Origin: Methanobrevibacter sp. | GTDB taxonomy: Archaea; Methanobacteriota; Methanobacteria; Methanobacteriales; Methanobacteriaceae | Length of the DNA stretch: 6,074 nucleotides | NCBI GenBank assembly: GCA_031261945.1 | Contig: JAISIQ010000042.1 | Span: 1-6,074 of the forward strand | Direction of reading: 5' to 3' | Made by a program: the position numbers and the translations under genes | Shown: positions 6,007 through 6,074 of the stretch, piece after piece | Numbering within the stretch: position 1 is the first letter of the stretch | Layout: every line of letters starts with the position of its first letter | The notes under the pieces: generated by a model | Database searches by the model: none | The model's input: the letters and a program-made list of their open reading frames with translations, nothing else | What the model was told of the DNA's origin: nothing

Positions 6007-6074
6007 TAAATACTTCTTTTAAAAATAAAAATAGGATTAATAAAAATAGTTATAATGAAAATTAAGAAAAATTA
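6007..6074. other. AT-rich window end
   Basis: No terminator hairpin is visible. An ATG at 6055-6057 opens a plus-strand frame of Lys, Ile and Asn codons to the window edge. It could be the start of a next gene, but six codons and no ribosome binding site are not enough to call it. Confidence 0.3.

Noticed and set aside
6055..6074. Start of a further plus-strand gene at the right edge
   Set aside because: Only six codons are visible, without a ribosome binding site, so it cannot be supported.

Overview
The window is very AT-rich (roughly 80% A+T outside genes) and archaeal in character. It encodes a type II methionine aminopeptidase of archaeal size. It also holds an initiator tRNA-Met with the A1:U72 pair typical of archaea and no encoded CCA, and oligo-T stretches directly follow minus-strand genes. 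Composition and gene style suggest a methanogen of the Methanobacteriales, most likely Methanobrevibacter or a relative; that placement is inference.

Layout: positions 1-233 hold a decayed minus-strand gene fragment with clearly higher GC (about 40%). Positions 234-748 are AT-rich spacer with an AAT-type low-complexity tract and a small hairpin repeat. Positions 749-2666 form an islet: two divergent copies of a ~185 bp GC-richer repeat, in the same orientation, flank two minus-strand genes. The first gene of the pair (1638-2261) encodes a small ADP-ribosyltransferase of the exoenzyme type, with STS and ExE motifs. The second (1024-1590) encodes a DUF2283-domain protein. The two are 47 bp apart and probably co-transcribed. 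The most interesting reading is a toxin-antitoxin or defence-type pair carried between repeats.

Positions 2667-3338 hold only the initiator tRNA-Met (2980-3054, minus) in AT-rich spacer. Positions 3339-4362 carry two minus-strand genes for small proteins that share one architecture: an N-terminal membrane anchor followed by a charged coiled coil. A 336 bp divergent intergenic region with two tandem AGCT-centred palindromes separates them from map (4699-5619, plus), which has all its expected metal ligands. Downstream of map, the same frame continues open for 129 codons of Asn/Thr/Ile-rich low-complexity sequence after the TAG stop.

Across the window the palindrome AATAGCTATT is repeated far beyond chance, both between genes and inside map. 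The housekeeping part (tRNA, map) and the accessory islet appear functionally unrelated.
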